A stretch of DNA of 64,000 nucleotides from Membranipora membranacea (Eukaryota; Bryozoa; Gymnolaemata; Cheilostomatida; Membraniporidae), in NCBI GenBank assembly GCA_914767715.1, contig OU612067.1:15443001-15507000 (forward strand), given 5' to 3'. This document shows, piece by piece, positions 20,795-33,100 of the stretch (positions are counted from its first letter, which is position 1; the number at the start of each line of letters is the position of its first letter). The notes beneath the pieces were generated by a model that was given only the letters and a program-made list of their open reading frames with translations, ran no database searches and was not told where the DNA came from. The position numbers and the translations under genes are program-made.

Positions 20795-23700
20795 ATGGCA
20801 GACAAGGAAGAGAGTGCAAACAGCCAAAACAAGACACTGGCTGTGAGTACCTCATGATGAAGAATGAATGAAATTAATGATAAATAATAATAATAACTAT
20901 TTAATTTATTACAACTTGTTTAGCAATTTATTTTGATAAATATTTCATTCAAAAGCTGTAGCTTGCTAGCTATATACCAGTCTCAAGAACTATATTGGCA
21001 TAAACAGGTGAAAATAATGGATGAATAAATAGAGATGCACTGTCTGTGTTTGTCTACTCTAGCTAGCTAGTCCATCATGCCTAGCCAGATCAATCAATGA
21101 CTCATGACCGGAGTATAAAATAAACCTTGTTTATACACTCAAAATTAAGTATCTATCAACTATGCATGAATGAATTGAGCAAAGGACAAGAAATCTCATC
21201 AGCCAAGCTTGATATCATTACCTTCATCCTCACTTCACCTGTCTCATGTTGGTAAACTTAAAACTACGATTGGTTGACAATAAGTACCAAGTAATGTTTT
21301 ATGTACTGGAGCAAATGATACTGAGGTTATGCGACATGCTTTGAGATCACTTGCCCTATTCTGCATCATGCATAATTGTCAGGAATATTTTGCATTGGCC
21401 TACACATACGGACAACAGTCCGGGCCAGGCAAAGGTTAATCCATTGCATTGCCAGGGTGGTTTTACATGTATGCGAGGAAATGAAATGGTTCTGACATAG
21501 TAAATCCCACTCATTTTCTACTTAATCTTGCATTATATTCAAACAGGGGAATGGCGAGAAAAATGGAATGAAAGGGGACTTGGGATCGATAGAAAGAAAG
21601 GAGGAAAGTAGCACAGAGATAAAGACTCTAGACGACAAATGTGAGATTCAGACATTTTATTGATTGGCCGAAATTGTAAAAAATAAGGTGCAGGGTCATC
21701 ACTGTTGCCTAAAAGCGAAGACACTCCCAACTTTTTGCAAGTTCAATTTTGCCCTAACAAATACCATACCAGTATATACAAACTACATGTTTTATATTTA
21801 TGCTTTGTAACTGCACAAATGTCACAACGATGCATGTATATAATTTAATTAATTTTACTCAAATCAATAAACCTTCAATATTATACTATAATGATGTTAC
21901 CTTTTGAACTCAATACTTGCCCATTCACTGAAATGTCAATAAAGTCAGTTCATTCAATTCTTTCAATCCGTTTTGCAGCGCATGATGGGCTCATTCAAGA
22001 AAAGAGCAATAGTGAAAAGAAGCAGGCAGCGGATGTTGAAAAGGTTTTTATATCTCAATGCTAGCATTACCATAAAGAAGACTGAAATCCTTGCTCTCCA
22101 GGAAATTTTCGTAATGGACTCTGTTGAAAGAATGCCTTATATATAGGGATTTGATGCAAAATTATATCTACCATGTCAGTGCAGTTTCCAATTAGAATTG
22201 AGAAAGATGTTTCCAACAATGATGCCTACATATCAGATATAATGGAACAGTATTTATTGCTGCCGTTTGAAAACGCTCTGTTTTGAGTATTTTAATACAT
22301 GTTGATGTAACGGGCATTTCCAGGTGTATAGTAACGATGGGTCAGTGTAATTGTTTTAATTGAAAATCAGATCAATCTAATGTTATGTAGTTAGTGTAAT
22401 TTTTTATACATAAAACCAAAACCTGTGGCCGTGTGAACAGAGCTAACATAAAACCATATCAGGTCAGCATTGAATTTGCTGTCGATAGTTATACTGTTAC
22501 TAGTTCCATCTTATTTCGCAAGATCATTTGACTGTTGAATATGTTTTACTCTTCCAGGCTGAAGACCTGCCAAAAACCGAAACAGAGGTCGTGTCTCATA
22601 ATGGTGAATCAGAATCTACAGTCAAGCAGTCAAACTGTGAACCCTCGGCAGAAAAAACTGAGGAAGATAAACCATCTGTAGAGAAAGGCTCAGAGGAGTC
22701 CGATAATAAAGACTCTGTAGCGGTCGAACAATCAGATAGCAATATCACTGAACCAGACTCTAAATCATTAACTGCTGAGCAAGATCCGGAAGTAACTTCT
22801 ACTGATGAGCCAGAGACAGTTAGTAAGGCCAGTACTGAGGTTGTAGCTGAGAAGTCAGACCTTAAACTGAATGAGTCGATGGACACCGAGGAGAAGTCGG
22901 TTACATCTGATGCAACTACTCAAGAGAAATCCCCTGGTGCAGATGAAGCAAAGATGAAGTCAGATGAAACAGACACTAAATCCGATGATGGTGTAGGAAA
23001 TACTGGTAAGACTGAAAAAGTTCCTGTCGAGAGTGAAAAAGAAGATGATGCGCCCAAAACAGCAGACACAGCTGTTTCAGTTGCTGAGGCAACTGAATCA
23101 GTTGAAAAGACTGATGAACTTAGTCCGTCTGAAGAGGCTGCGGATATAAAAGCTCCCTTAGAGGACTCTAAACCTGATGAGCAACCTTTCTCTAAGCTGG
23201 AGGAGTCTTCAGCTGATGCAGAAGTCACAGAAAAACCTGCCGATGATAAGGCCGTAGATTCTGTTCCTGCTGACGCGGAGGACATGCAAGTTGAAGATGA
23301 AAAGGTACAAGAAGCTGTAAAAACTCCCGCTAAACGTGGACGTAAGAAAGGAAAGGCTAATACGCCTCGACCAAAGCCAACCCCTAAACCAAAAGCTTCT
23401 CCAGTTAAGAAAGAAGGTAAGTACTATTTCCGTATGAATATTTTTGGAGTTACCCCATATTGATTATTGGGAAGACAACTCAATGTGACATGTCAGATTT
23501 AAACTGATGACCCATAAGCAAGATCGTCATCCCTAAAAACATGTAATATTGTAGCATTCATCATTGCCCCGAAACATCTCATGCTTAGGGGAAATTCCTT
23601 ACGAATAGCCATAGCAGTTTTACTCCCTTGTCGAGTCTCTCGTAATATATTATATTCCGCATCCAGTTCACAATCAAGTTTGATATATCACTGCTATTAC

Positions 23701-26700
23701 TTAATATGTCGAAACCTTGTAGTTGCGAGATGAATTATCAGATTATTGCGAACTTTCCAGTTTATCCTATTTTATTTTGCCTATCAGAACCAGTTGAGGA
23801 AGCTGCAGAGGAAGAAGGTGAAAAAGTAGAAGGGATGGATGTGGATGCCACTCCCACTTGTAAGTTATTCTAAGATATTGGTTATGATATCCTAATCTGA
23901 CAATTTTTCTGGGCTGTAGGGTTATTTCAATGCTGAACAAAACTGTAATAACACTTATTTGAATTGAACTTTATTTCCTGTCAGTGCTCATGAAAGTAAA
24001 TAAGACAATGCAATTACGATAAAAAGTAGAGTAGAGTTACATGATAAAATGTTCTCCGCATTTAATATGAGAAAAAATTTCGAAAAATCTGTCAAGTACG
24101 GTTATGATGAAAATGATGCTTGTGATTATGCCTGTGACCTGTTAAGATAAGAGGCGAGACAGATTTACCTCTCACTCGTGGGATGTGTCAGGGATGTCAG
24201 AGCTTCTTTGATAAATACAAAACATTGATCTGTTCTGTTTGGTGTTTAACATGATCTCAAAGCTTTCTGTTATTTCTTTAGACATGGATATTTGTCATTG
24301 ACAGTTTTTGTTGGTGTTAGAATTGAGTTTAATGTCAATAATGTCCTCACAACTATTTAAGTGTCATGCTTATTATAAGGAAATCATTGACACATGATAA
24401 GAATCTTGATTACTACAGTGGGTTCGGTCGAGAGGCCTGTAGAGATACTGACAGGAAAACGAGAGAGACGGAAAGTAGATAGATTATCAGCCAACATGCT
24501 CACTCCTGCCACTCCCGCAGAGAAGAAAAAAACTCTTATACCTGAAGGAACAGGAGTCAAACTAGGAGACTGTCCTGCAAGTAAGACTGAACTTATACTG
24601 CTCAATTATTTGTACTTTGGTTATGGATAGAAGGTTACATTGCATACTCATGATCTCATATAGGTATAGATCAATCCTTCCTGGATCAAGTATTATCTAA
24701 TTTGCCTTTATTTGGAGTTGCGCCCCCTTTTAAGCTGCCTGCAGATCATCCACAGATTGCAGGCAAAGTGATCTAACTGAACCAATCATTATAGCTTCTT
24801 TATGTTTTGTTTCAAAGTCCAAAATAAAATACAGCAGGTCTGAGGCAATTATCACTTAAACTTGAGATCTATCAGCAACTTCATTTGATTTCTTAAGGTT
24901 ACCAAATGACCTGGTATTTTTCCATAAAATTAGTTCTCAGTTAACTCTCAGTCTTAATGCCAAATGTCTTAATTCCCATTTAGCATACATTCTAAATTAA
25001 GCCTCAATCAAGACATTTGAGGCTTTTCCAGACACAGAGCTTATGTTGAAGTTGTTTGCTTTTAATTCGAATCCATTGATTTTAGTTGAGGAGAATATAC
25101 AGAAAACTAAGGCAGATGAGCTGAAGATATTCCATAAGTTTCTGTTTGGTAACCCAGGAAAGGTAAGCTAAACTAAGGAGAGTAATAACAATTGTTTTAT
25201 AAGTTGTTGTGAAAGAATCAAGTTTATGCTGTTTTTATTGTTTACGCTCTAAATTTAGTATAATGAAATAACAGAATTTGGTATAATAGTTTGTAAAGCA
25301 AATAAAAGAGAAGCAAGGATTCAGCCGGGTTCTCCTAAGACTATCGTGACGGCTGTCCCAACGGTATGTGTTGAAAACAGTTGAGAGTATGCCACAGGCC
25401 ATTTACCCTAAAAAATTATTCTAGATTAGACTGAGTGCTTTGACTGATACCCAAAACTTGATTTTTCCCAATCACATGAAGGTAAAGCCAGCTCTTCTGA
25501 GATTTCTCCATAACCCCAATAACACCTATTATGATATCCTCACTGATGTCGACATCAGTGTTAAAGGCGCAGCTTTCCTTTCGATGCAAACGAGTTGAAT
25601 TTGTTAATAGATAGCGAGCAAAGCACATTCAACGTCAGATTATTGTCATTCCATATCTGCAGGCTTTTTAGGCGGGCGAAATCAGTCTCTCTGGGAACAG
25701 AAGTGACTTGTCCTAACATGGCCAGTTTGGTCTAACATTTGTAAATAGTAAGCAATATAAACCCTCATAGCATAAATAGAATTATTTTAATTATGTCTGG
25801 GTATAAATCAATACACATTTCTACCCATTATTCTATCCTTTGAACAGAGTCCTGTAGAAGTTAAGCGAAATCTCAGAGCTTTCTGTGGGTGGACCTTCTC
25901 TGTTTCTGATCCAGAATATAAGAAGAAAATCACAGCCATCTCTAAGTAAGTCTTCTCATGTAATAATCTAATTACTACCATTACAGTACAATTAGGCTAA
26001 GTAAGGCTGGATTCCTAAGATGATAGCAAAGAGTGGCATTTGCTCGAATCAGACATCCAACCCTTCCCATTTATTAATGGAGATGATAATTTTCAAGATT
26101 TCAAATACCTGGAATCTTTTGTCACCTATGTTTCTGACATACATTATCATTCTCATTTAAAGTGAGAATTTAAAATGAGAATTTAAAATGAGAATTTAAA
26201 ATGATAATTTAAAGTGAGAATTTAAAGTGAGAATTTAAAGTGAGACTTTAAAGTGGGAATTTAAAGAGGGAATTTAAAGTGAGAACTTAAAGTGAGAATT
26301 CAAAGTGAGAATTTAAAGAGAGAATTTAAAGTGAGAATTTAAAATGATTGTAATTTTATCTAGAATTAACCTACCAGTACTGAAGACGTGGTGCTCTATG
26401 CTGAAGCTGGCCGTAGGCGGTAGTAAGGACACAATAGTGGAGAGAATAATGGACTATATTATCAAACCTACAGCTGATGGAAAGGACCTTACTACTAAGG
26501 AGAAGAAATCAGCAGAACAAGGTATCTACATTAGTGAAGCCTGGTCCGACAGCAGGTTGCTGTATAAACTACATTCGTTTAAATCGAAATAGCTTAATTG
26601 TAAATCTAGTCTTTTCTAATAGAGTGGGAGAAAGTCTGTGCTCTTTGCTTTAAGGGGGGGGGGGGGCAAATAGTTTCCAATGTTGTCTAATTTGACTCCT

Positions 26701-29700
26701 AGCTTCAAGGTCCTCTGTGGTGACACGTTCATAGTTATTTAAAAGGTTAGGATTTTAGATCCTATGATCTGGTTTCCATATAAAATAAATAAGCGATAAA
26801 TATAGAGATAATATTAAAATATAAATATGTAATGAGCAGAGACTTATAGAGAAACTTCTCTAGAAGATTCTCTAGAAGATTTCTCTATAAGCTTATGGTA
26901 ATGAGTAATACATATGAATAAATGTATTTAACAAGATATATGAGTAAATCCATACACTTTATCTGCCCCCTACAGCAGGTGGTAAGCGTAAGCGAGGAGC
27001 TAAATCAGCTGCAGTGGTAACTAAAGATGACGGAGAGGAGGAGGAAGCTGAGGAATCAGCAGGGTCGGCAGATGAGGATGTGGAGGAAGAGGAGGAGGAT
27101 GAAGAAGAAGAAGAAAAGGTGGGTACTAACAAACCGTATGCACACAAAAAGGGCAAGCTAGCTACTTCCATTTTCTCTTTTTTTAGGACTCGGTTTAATA
27201 ATCTCCGCTCTAAGTAATTTTTTACCCAACTTTGTAAGCGTTCCTTTTTTTCAACACAATGATTGCGGATGCAACAATAAACTTCAATTTCTGTTCGACC
27301 CTGAAGTTGCGATTTCCTTCTCATAAAGCTTAGGCTCTTCGTACTTAGATGTCATTCTTGTGAGCTCACTGGAGTACAGGTTCTCTCTCTTTAAAGTTTT
27401 ATATTGTTTGTTTATGAGATCAGCGAGTTCTTATTATCTTTATTTCTATACCATTATTTTATGGACACCTTTGTAATACTAATTCAGACAAAGACCCTCA
27501 ACCGTTGAATTGTACTATTCCTAGAATGGTATCATCAACTCACCATTCTCCAATCAGGGAGCTGTATTTCCCAATAGACATAGATAAAATATCCCAATTG
27601 ACATCAGCTCAGTCCCTAGTAGGTTTTTGGATCATGCGCAAAATTGTTTGGTGATTAAAAACATTTTGCCATGAGCAACAAGTTGTTTGTTTTACTCTTG
27701 ATGTGATTCTGACAGAGCAATTATTATCCATCTCTGTTGTGATAAAACCAAACAGAAAAGCCACTAGAAAACAAAAGCATTATTCAATGAAAAGTTTAGA
27801 GGCTACTAATAGTTTCAGTCTGTTGACTGTCACGTGATCTACTAGGAACTCACAGACATAGATAAACCTATTATTCTCTATTATAGTGAGTTTACAAAAC
27901 ATCCCCTCAACTGAGTAGATACAGAATATAAGGCTATGAGTGAGCTGCTGTTCCAGATATGGAATTCAATATCCTCAACACAAAGAAGGTACAAGTCTCA
28001 ATAACTTGTTATTATAACTCATCTTTTTCAGCCTCCAGCGAAAAAGCGCAAAACAGGAGCAGCTGCTAAGGCGACAACTAAGAAGACACCTGCTAAGGGT
28101 AAAGCTAAGTCAAAGGCAGCAGCAGGGGGCAGAGGTCGTGGTAGGAAAGCAGCAGCTCCAGTCGCACCAGAAAGTGAAGACGAAGAAGAGGAGGCAGGAC
28201 CACCTTCTGTAAGTGTTACTGTGAGGTTTAACATATTCCATATTTTCTATTTATCAAGCATGGGAAGTAATTTGGCAATCAAATAAGAGAACAAAGGAAT
28301 AGATGATGATATGAATTTCAATTACTTCAGCAACTGAACCATTATGATTTATGTATGTTGAAATATCAAAATTTACACGAACTAGGAGTTGTCTTCTTTA
28401 AATCAATGAGGGGGAAATCCTAAATAAAATAACAGAGAATAATGCTTAATCACATCCTTTGTAGAAAGGGCTTTATAAGATTATCTATCACCATGTGCTA
28501 TCATTGATCATTAGCTAGGCATCAGAGTGGCTTTGCTGAAGATAATCAACCATTGTGTCTTATGCTTGTTTCATGAATTTGACATTGCAATGATCCTTTG
28601 CATAAAACCTGTTATGTACAGCTCCAAGCTGACTATTTCTGCAATAATGATATACAAACATAAGCAACCTCCTGTTAAGTTTACCTTAAACATGAATACT
28701 AAATCCCAACGGGCCACCTCCTTTCTCCATTTTATCTATAGAGTACCACTACCGATGACATTAATGCTTAGTGATTGTAAAAATATTTAGTCATTTTATT
28801 AATTTCAACGATTGAGCTGACCTGAGTACACGGTAACCAAGATGGTTAGAGTATCTTCCCCATAACATACAATAGCGTTGTCGGAGGTCCTGTGTGTTCT
28901 AATCCTGCTGCAGCCCAACTGACTAAATGGCGTTGTTAGTGCTTAAGGTTTGCTCCATTTGTCTATAAAATAAAATTGTCACAGCACAGAACCCTTACAG
29001 AATTTTAATTTTTCATGTCTTCACAGAGACAAAACCTAGCAACTTTAAATATCTTGTGCATGCGTTGATATTTTAGGACGAGATCATCAAGTCTCGTATA
29101 GAGATGATACTTCAGACAGCAGATTTAGAGCAAGTGACAATGAAGACAGTTAGACGGCAGATCAATGCAATGTACCCTAATCATGACCTCTCAGAGAAAC
29201 GAGACTTTATCAAAGCTACTGTCAAAGAGGTAAACCTCCCCCCCCCCCCTGAACCGTCTTCATAGCCTCAGGCTAAATTTGAATGTTCAACGCATAGAGA
29301 TAGTTTTGTCTATTGTTCAATGTTTGAAACTGCAACTACAAATAATAAAACCATTTTCTCTGCTTCACTCTAGATCAAGTTTAATCCAATTGCCTGCATT
29401 CCAGTTGTTCCCTTCAACTGGTCACGCCGCAGGACCAGTGGATTGGGATCTCCGAATGCAGGCAAATGGACCAAACTTGGGTCTAATTATTTGAAACTTA
29501 AAATAGCAACTGCGACTCAGAGTGCATGTACCAGTGAGAGACACTGATTTACATTATGATTCACATTGTGGTCGACAGTCGGTTGCACAATATGACTAAT
29601 AAGTTCCGCCAGCATAATTTAAAAAGTTCAAATTTATCTTCGAGTTACAGTGCTGATGGTGATCACTTTGATATCGTCAGAACATGACAAAACCTTCTCA

Positions 29701-30105
29701 TTGTGGTTAGACTAGATAATATGATGGCTATTGGCGCCTCTCAACCACCAGAAAAAAAAAACATGGCTAGCCTACCTTCATAATTCTTATGTGTAGTCTA
29801 GCGCAGAGCTTGACTTGATCTATTTAAGGCCCATTTGACATCAGAATTTGACTTATCAACAGGAGAACAAACGTAATATGTAGCCAGTGCTTCTGGTGAG
29901 AGTTTAACCTTGTCTGCTTGATTGTCTTGCGATCCAACTCTCAATGGTAGTGGAAATTGTGTCCCCCAGCCATCCTCATTCTCAAAACAGGAGTTGTCAC
30001 ATATTTCTCCTAGCCCTGTCACGCGGCTACAAGGCTATATTTCTCCGCAATGTTATATTTGGTCAACTTTGTTTCACTCTTTGTTTGCAGGTTCTTGGAG
30101 CGTAG
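20795..30105 (+). CDS. dek: DEK chromatin protein homologue
   Basis: Thirteen coding exons: 20795-20842, 21547-21640, 21979-22043, 22558-23416, 23788-23859, 24419-24580, 25086-25162, 25848-25945, 26364-26521, 26976-27118, 28032-28208, 29077-29229 and 30091-30105. They give about 706 aa, against about 375 in human DEK; the excess is mostly the 859-bp acidic, Ser/Thr-rich fourth exon. The family core follows: ERPVEILTGKRERRKVDRL, then KADELKIFHKFLFGNPGK (pseudo-SAP part) and VLKTWCSMLKLAVGGSKDTI (SAP-like part). Next come an acidic stretch, a Lys/Ala/Arg-Gly-rich segment (exon 11) and the DEK C-terminal domain with LEQVTMKTVRRQI, YPNHDLSEKRDFIKATVKE. DEK binds DNA and histones and shapes chromatin in the nucleus. 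The tiny last exon (VLGA then TAG) is the least certain part, though its phase fits. Acceptor 26975 or 26978 is ambiguous (CAGCAG). Confidence 0.93.
26152..26346. repeat. 13-bp tandem repeat beside a DEK exon
   Basis: About 15 copies of a 13-base unit (consensus GTGAGAATTTAAA) end less than 20 bases before the acceptor of the exon at 26364. Copies differ by one or two bases (ATGAGAATTTAAA, GTGGGAATTTAAA). Its closeness to the splice site means length changes could affect splicing. Confidence 0.85.
28833..28915 (+). repeat. tRNA-like SINE head in a DEK intron
   Basis: AGATGGTTAGAGTA resembles an A box, and about 45 bases on GTGTTCTAATCCTGC resembles a B box. The spacing and the leading GGTAACC suit a tRNA-derived SINE. 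The 3' boundary is not clear. Confidence 0.4.
29370..29485. mobile_element. CTAGATCAAG MITE family, copy 1
   Basis: A palindrome of about 116 bases begins CTAGATCAAGTTTAATCC, continues TTGCCTGCATTCCAGTTG, and closes with the inverted arm GAATGCAGGCAAATGGACC...TTGGGTCTA. The same family occurs at 41542, 49535, 54112, 58306 and 58774. Confidence 0.75.
29960..30035. repeat. Partial GCCTTGTCACGCGG palindrome
   Basis: TAGCCCTGTCACGCGGCTAC at 30010 matches one arm of the palindromic element found at 2326, 50093, 51702 and 61758. Only one arm is clear. Confidence 0.4.
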
Positions 30106-33100
30106 ACCCTTTGACAGTGGTTTGTGTGATATCTTTATATGAATGAGTCTATGGAGCATCCGTGAGTGTTAGCGTCTATATAAATCAAGCGTGCTACTCT
30201 CCATCTTCTTCAGCCAGCGATATAAATAGCAGTGTACAAATCATTTTCTGACGGTCTACTTGTCTTATGATTGTCATAGTATTATACAACCCTAGCCTGG
30301 GAAAACTGTATGGTTAGGTTGGAGGTTGGTGGGGCACAAACCCGTCCCTCTGTCCAAGCAAAAACCCACTCAGGCTTATTCAGCCCATAACCACCTCGCA
30401 TTACCAGTTTGACCAAATATGGTCAACGATGACACGTTGATTTTTTCTGCGGGAGAGTTGGGTGTTCCTTTCATATCTCGTATTAATTAATGTGTGCAAG
30501 GCTATCGTACTATATCTGTCTAGATAAATGTCTTTTATCATTGCGACCGAAACTATCTAAATGAAGGAAAGGTTATCATTTCCGTTAATTTGCTGCTGCA
30601 AACCTGTATTATAAAGTTGTATACTCCTTACCAACTAACTATAATTAAATAAGGGTATATATAGGTGTCTAATTTTCAAGCTAGTTAGTTCTAATGTGTA
30701 TAGTATTGTTGCATACTGCGTTTTCCTGTTTCAATTCAGATGGTTTCCTCTTTTACATCGTTCTGTTTGATTTTTGGTTATCCTTTCATCATATTCTAGT
30801 CTGAAAATGTTAATTATTGGTTGCTGATTTGGTAGCTTCCTTTGGTTACTGGGTTGTCGCCTATCTATAAAGATTATGAAGCCAGGATGACGTGGTACAA
30901 TCATATTGCGGGGCCAGCCATCAAGGAAAGCTTTTCAGCGTCTGTGAATTCTCGAGTTATGTTATACATTTAAAGTGTTATATATACTCGCCCCCCCCCC
31001 CCCCCTTACCTATGTTCGTCTATATTTTATTACTTTTGTCTGTTAATTGTTTTAGAATAGGTTCATCATGCCGAATTACGCATTTTCATTAACAATCCAT
31101 CCTGTATACTGTATAGTTGATTCTATGTTATAACTCCTCTTGTATCATAATTCATAGAAACGTTCAAATAAATTGGAAAGATTCCCCGAGTTAAAGTTTT
31201 AAGTTATTCATTGCGATTTCTAAATATCCATCCTAGATTGTGAGGATGATTGCACTGAAACTGAAGGGAAAATCAAATGTATTAAAAAGCCTGTGCTCTG
31301 ATTCAATAAAAAAATCTCATATAATGCGAGAAAAGTATTATGTCTCTTGGTTGCTGTGCTTCAAGTGCTTGAGTTTTATTACCACATGCGTGTCAGATAA
31401 AACTCTTCCATCATTTTGAAATTTTGCTGAATTTCTAGATAAAAGAGAAAAGAAAACAATTTAAAACAGCATCAAAATGTTTTAGACCCAATGACGACTC
31501 TGCTAAGCATTTTGTGCACCGCTCAGCCAGGAAAAACATGTTATCCCCTCACAACTTCCTATGCCTACTGCCAATCCTACAGCAGGAAACAGGAAATGTA
31601 GTCTCCAACTTGGATTATAATGGCTGTGATGACACATTATCGAAAATGATTAGAACTTTGGACACAAACAACTGAAACCAAAGATGCATTCCTCATTATC
31701 TTGAGAGCTTACTTCCTCAGATTAAGTTTGCTCTTGACCACCCATGACAATTGTTTTGATCACAAACAATTTTAATACATGAAAACAAAAATCTGGTTAT
31801 ACACAATCACGCTGATGAGGAAAGCAAGTTTTGAGTTTATGAAAATCGATTGCTGTAGTTAGTTTTCGATCTCTCTTCTTTCGGAACTGCACTATTTGTA
31901 GTATTATGTTAGCAGATGACACAGTGACTAGTCTTATAATTATATGCTAAGCGTGAAATCTAAAGTTGTTTCAGTTGGTTATTGTCTGCTTGGCAAAGCA
32001 TGACTTGCATTACTGTATATGTTGGGGCAGTTGACCAAGATGTTAGAACAGTATAGATAATACCTACCATTTTGTAAACAGGGTGAATTCATTGGCGAGC
32101 TTATCGCAAAGTAGTGGAACGCCCTAGAGGAGTAAAAACTAGCTAGAGCTGTTAGTTCATGTTAGCTAGCATCATTGTTAGCTATCTGGGGGAGAGTTTA
32201 TAAAAAGTATCGGGTTGAGTAAATTTTAGCTAGTTAAGATTTGACTGTTACAATCCTGCACAAGACAGCAAACTTTTCCTCCTGTGAGAACGTCACTCCT
32301 CTCTGGTACCATAATACTTACTTACAGGAAAAAGGAAATATATGTTCATTCTGTGAATGGTTGAAACATGACCTGGTCACACAAAAACTCGATGATTTTA
32401 GAAAGTTAAAAGAAAAGTCACAACTAAAAGGCATCAGTTCTCCCAATGTAGCTATAGATTGGAAATAATTACAAAACGCATAAGTATCATATGCTTGTAT
32501 GTGTCAAAACATGGCTTGAGAAATATGGGGGCGCCAGCGGTATTGCCTCTCCGTCGATTGCTAATAGTTATCGCTAAGCTGTGCCTTGTTTTATGGTGGT
32601 ATGTTAATAACAGCGTCAGAATAATAGGATGAGGGCTTTAGATCCCAATCTACAGTAACCAGTGCTGACAGCGGCTGGTGTGCTCAGTGCGTTTGTCTGG
32701 TTTCTTTCCTGTCAGCGCTGCTTATGATGGTTTTTTCTCCTCAGCAACGGCCGAAAAACTCAACTTCAGGAAGAGGTAATGGCGGTACTTCCTTATTGGC
32801 CTTACAGACAAGTAACTGTAAGCAAAGTGGGGCTGATTGTAACAGTCCCAGCCTGTCTTCGGTTTTTAATTGTTAGGAACTTATGCTAAGCTAGGTGTTC
32901 GAAATATTTGTAATATGTTTCTGGGGTAATAACTTCAGGGCAATGGATGATTGCAGCTACAACGAAGGCAGTTAGTAACATGTGACAAACACCACCGTGC
33001 ATTGAAGGGAAAGGTTCATCTGTGCTTCAAAGAAGAACACCAAATGGATGAAACACATTCTTTTAAACTGCAATTCCTTGTTTCCTAACTTGTAATTGCA

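Noticed and set aside
22596-23285. Long serine-rich open frames on the minus strand
   Set aside because: They are the reverse shadow of the acidic DEK exon, which matches the family in its context.
26959-27324. Minus-strand frame rich in serine
   Set aside because: Shadow of the Glu-rich DEK exon at 26976-27118.
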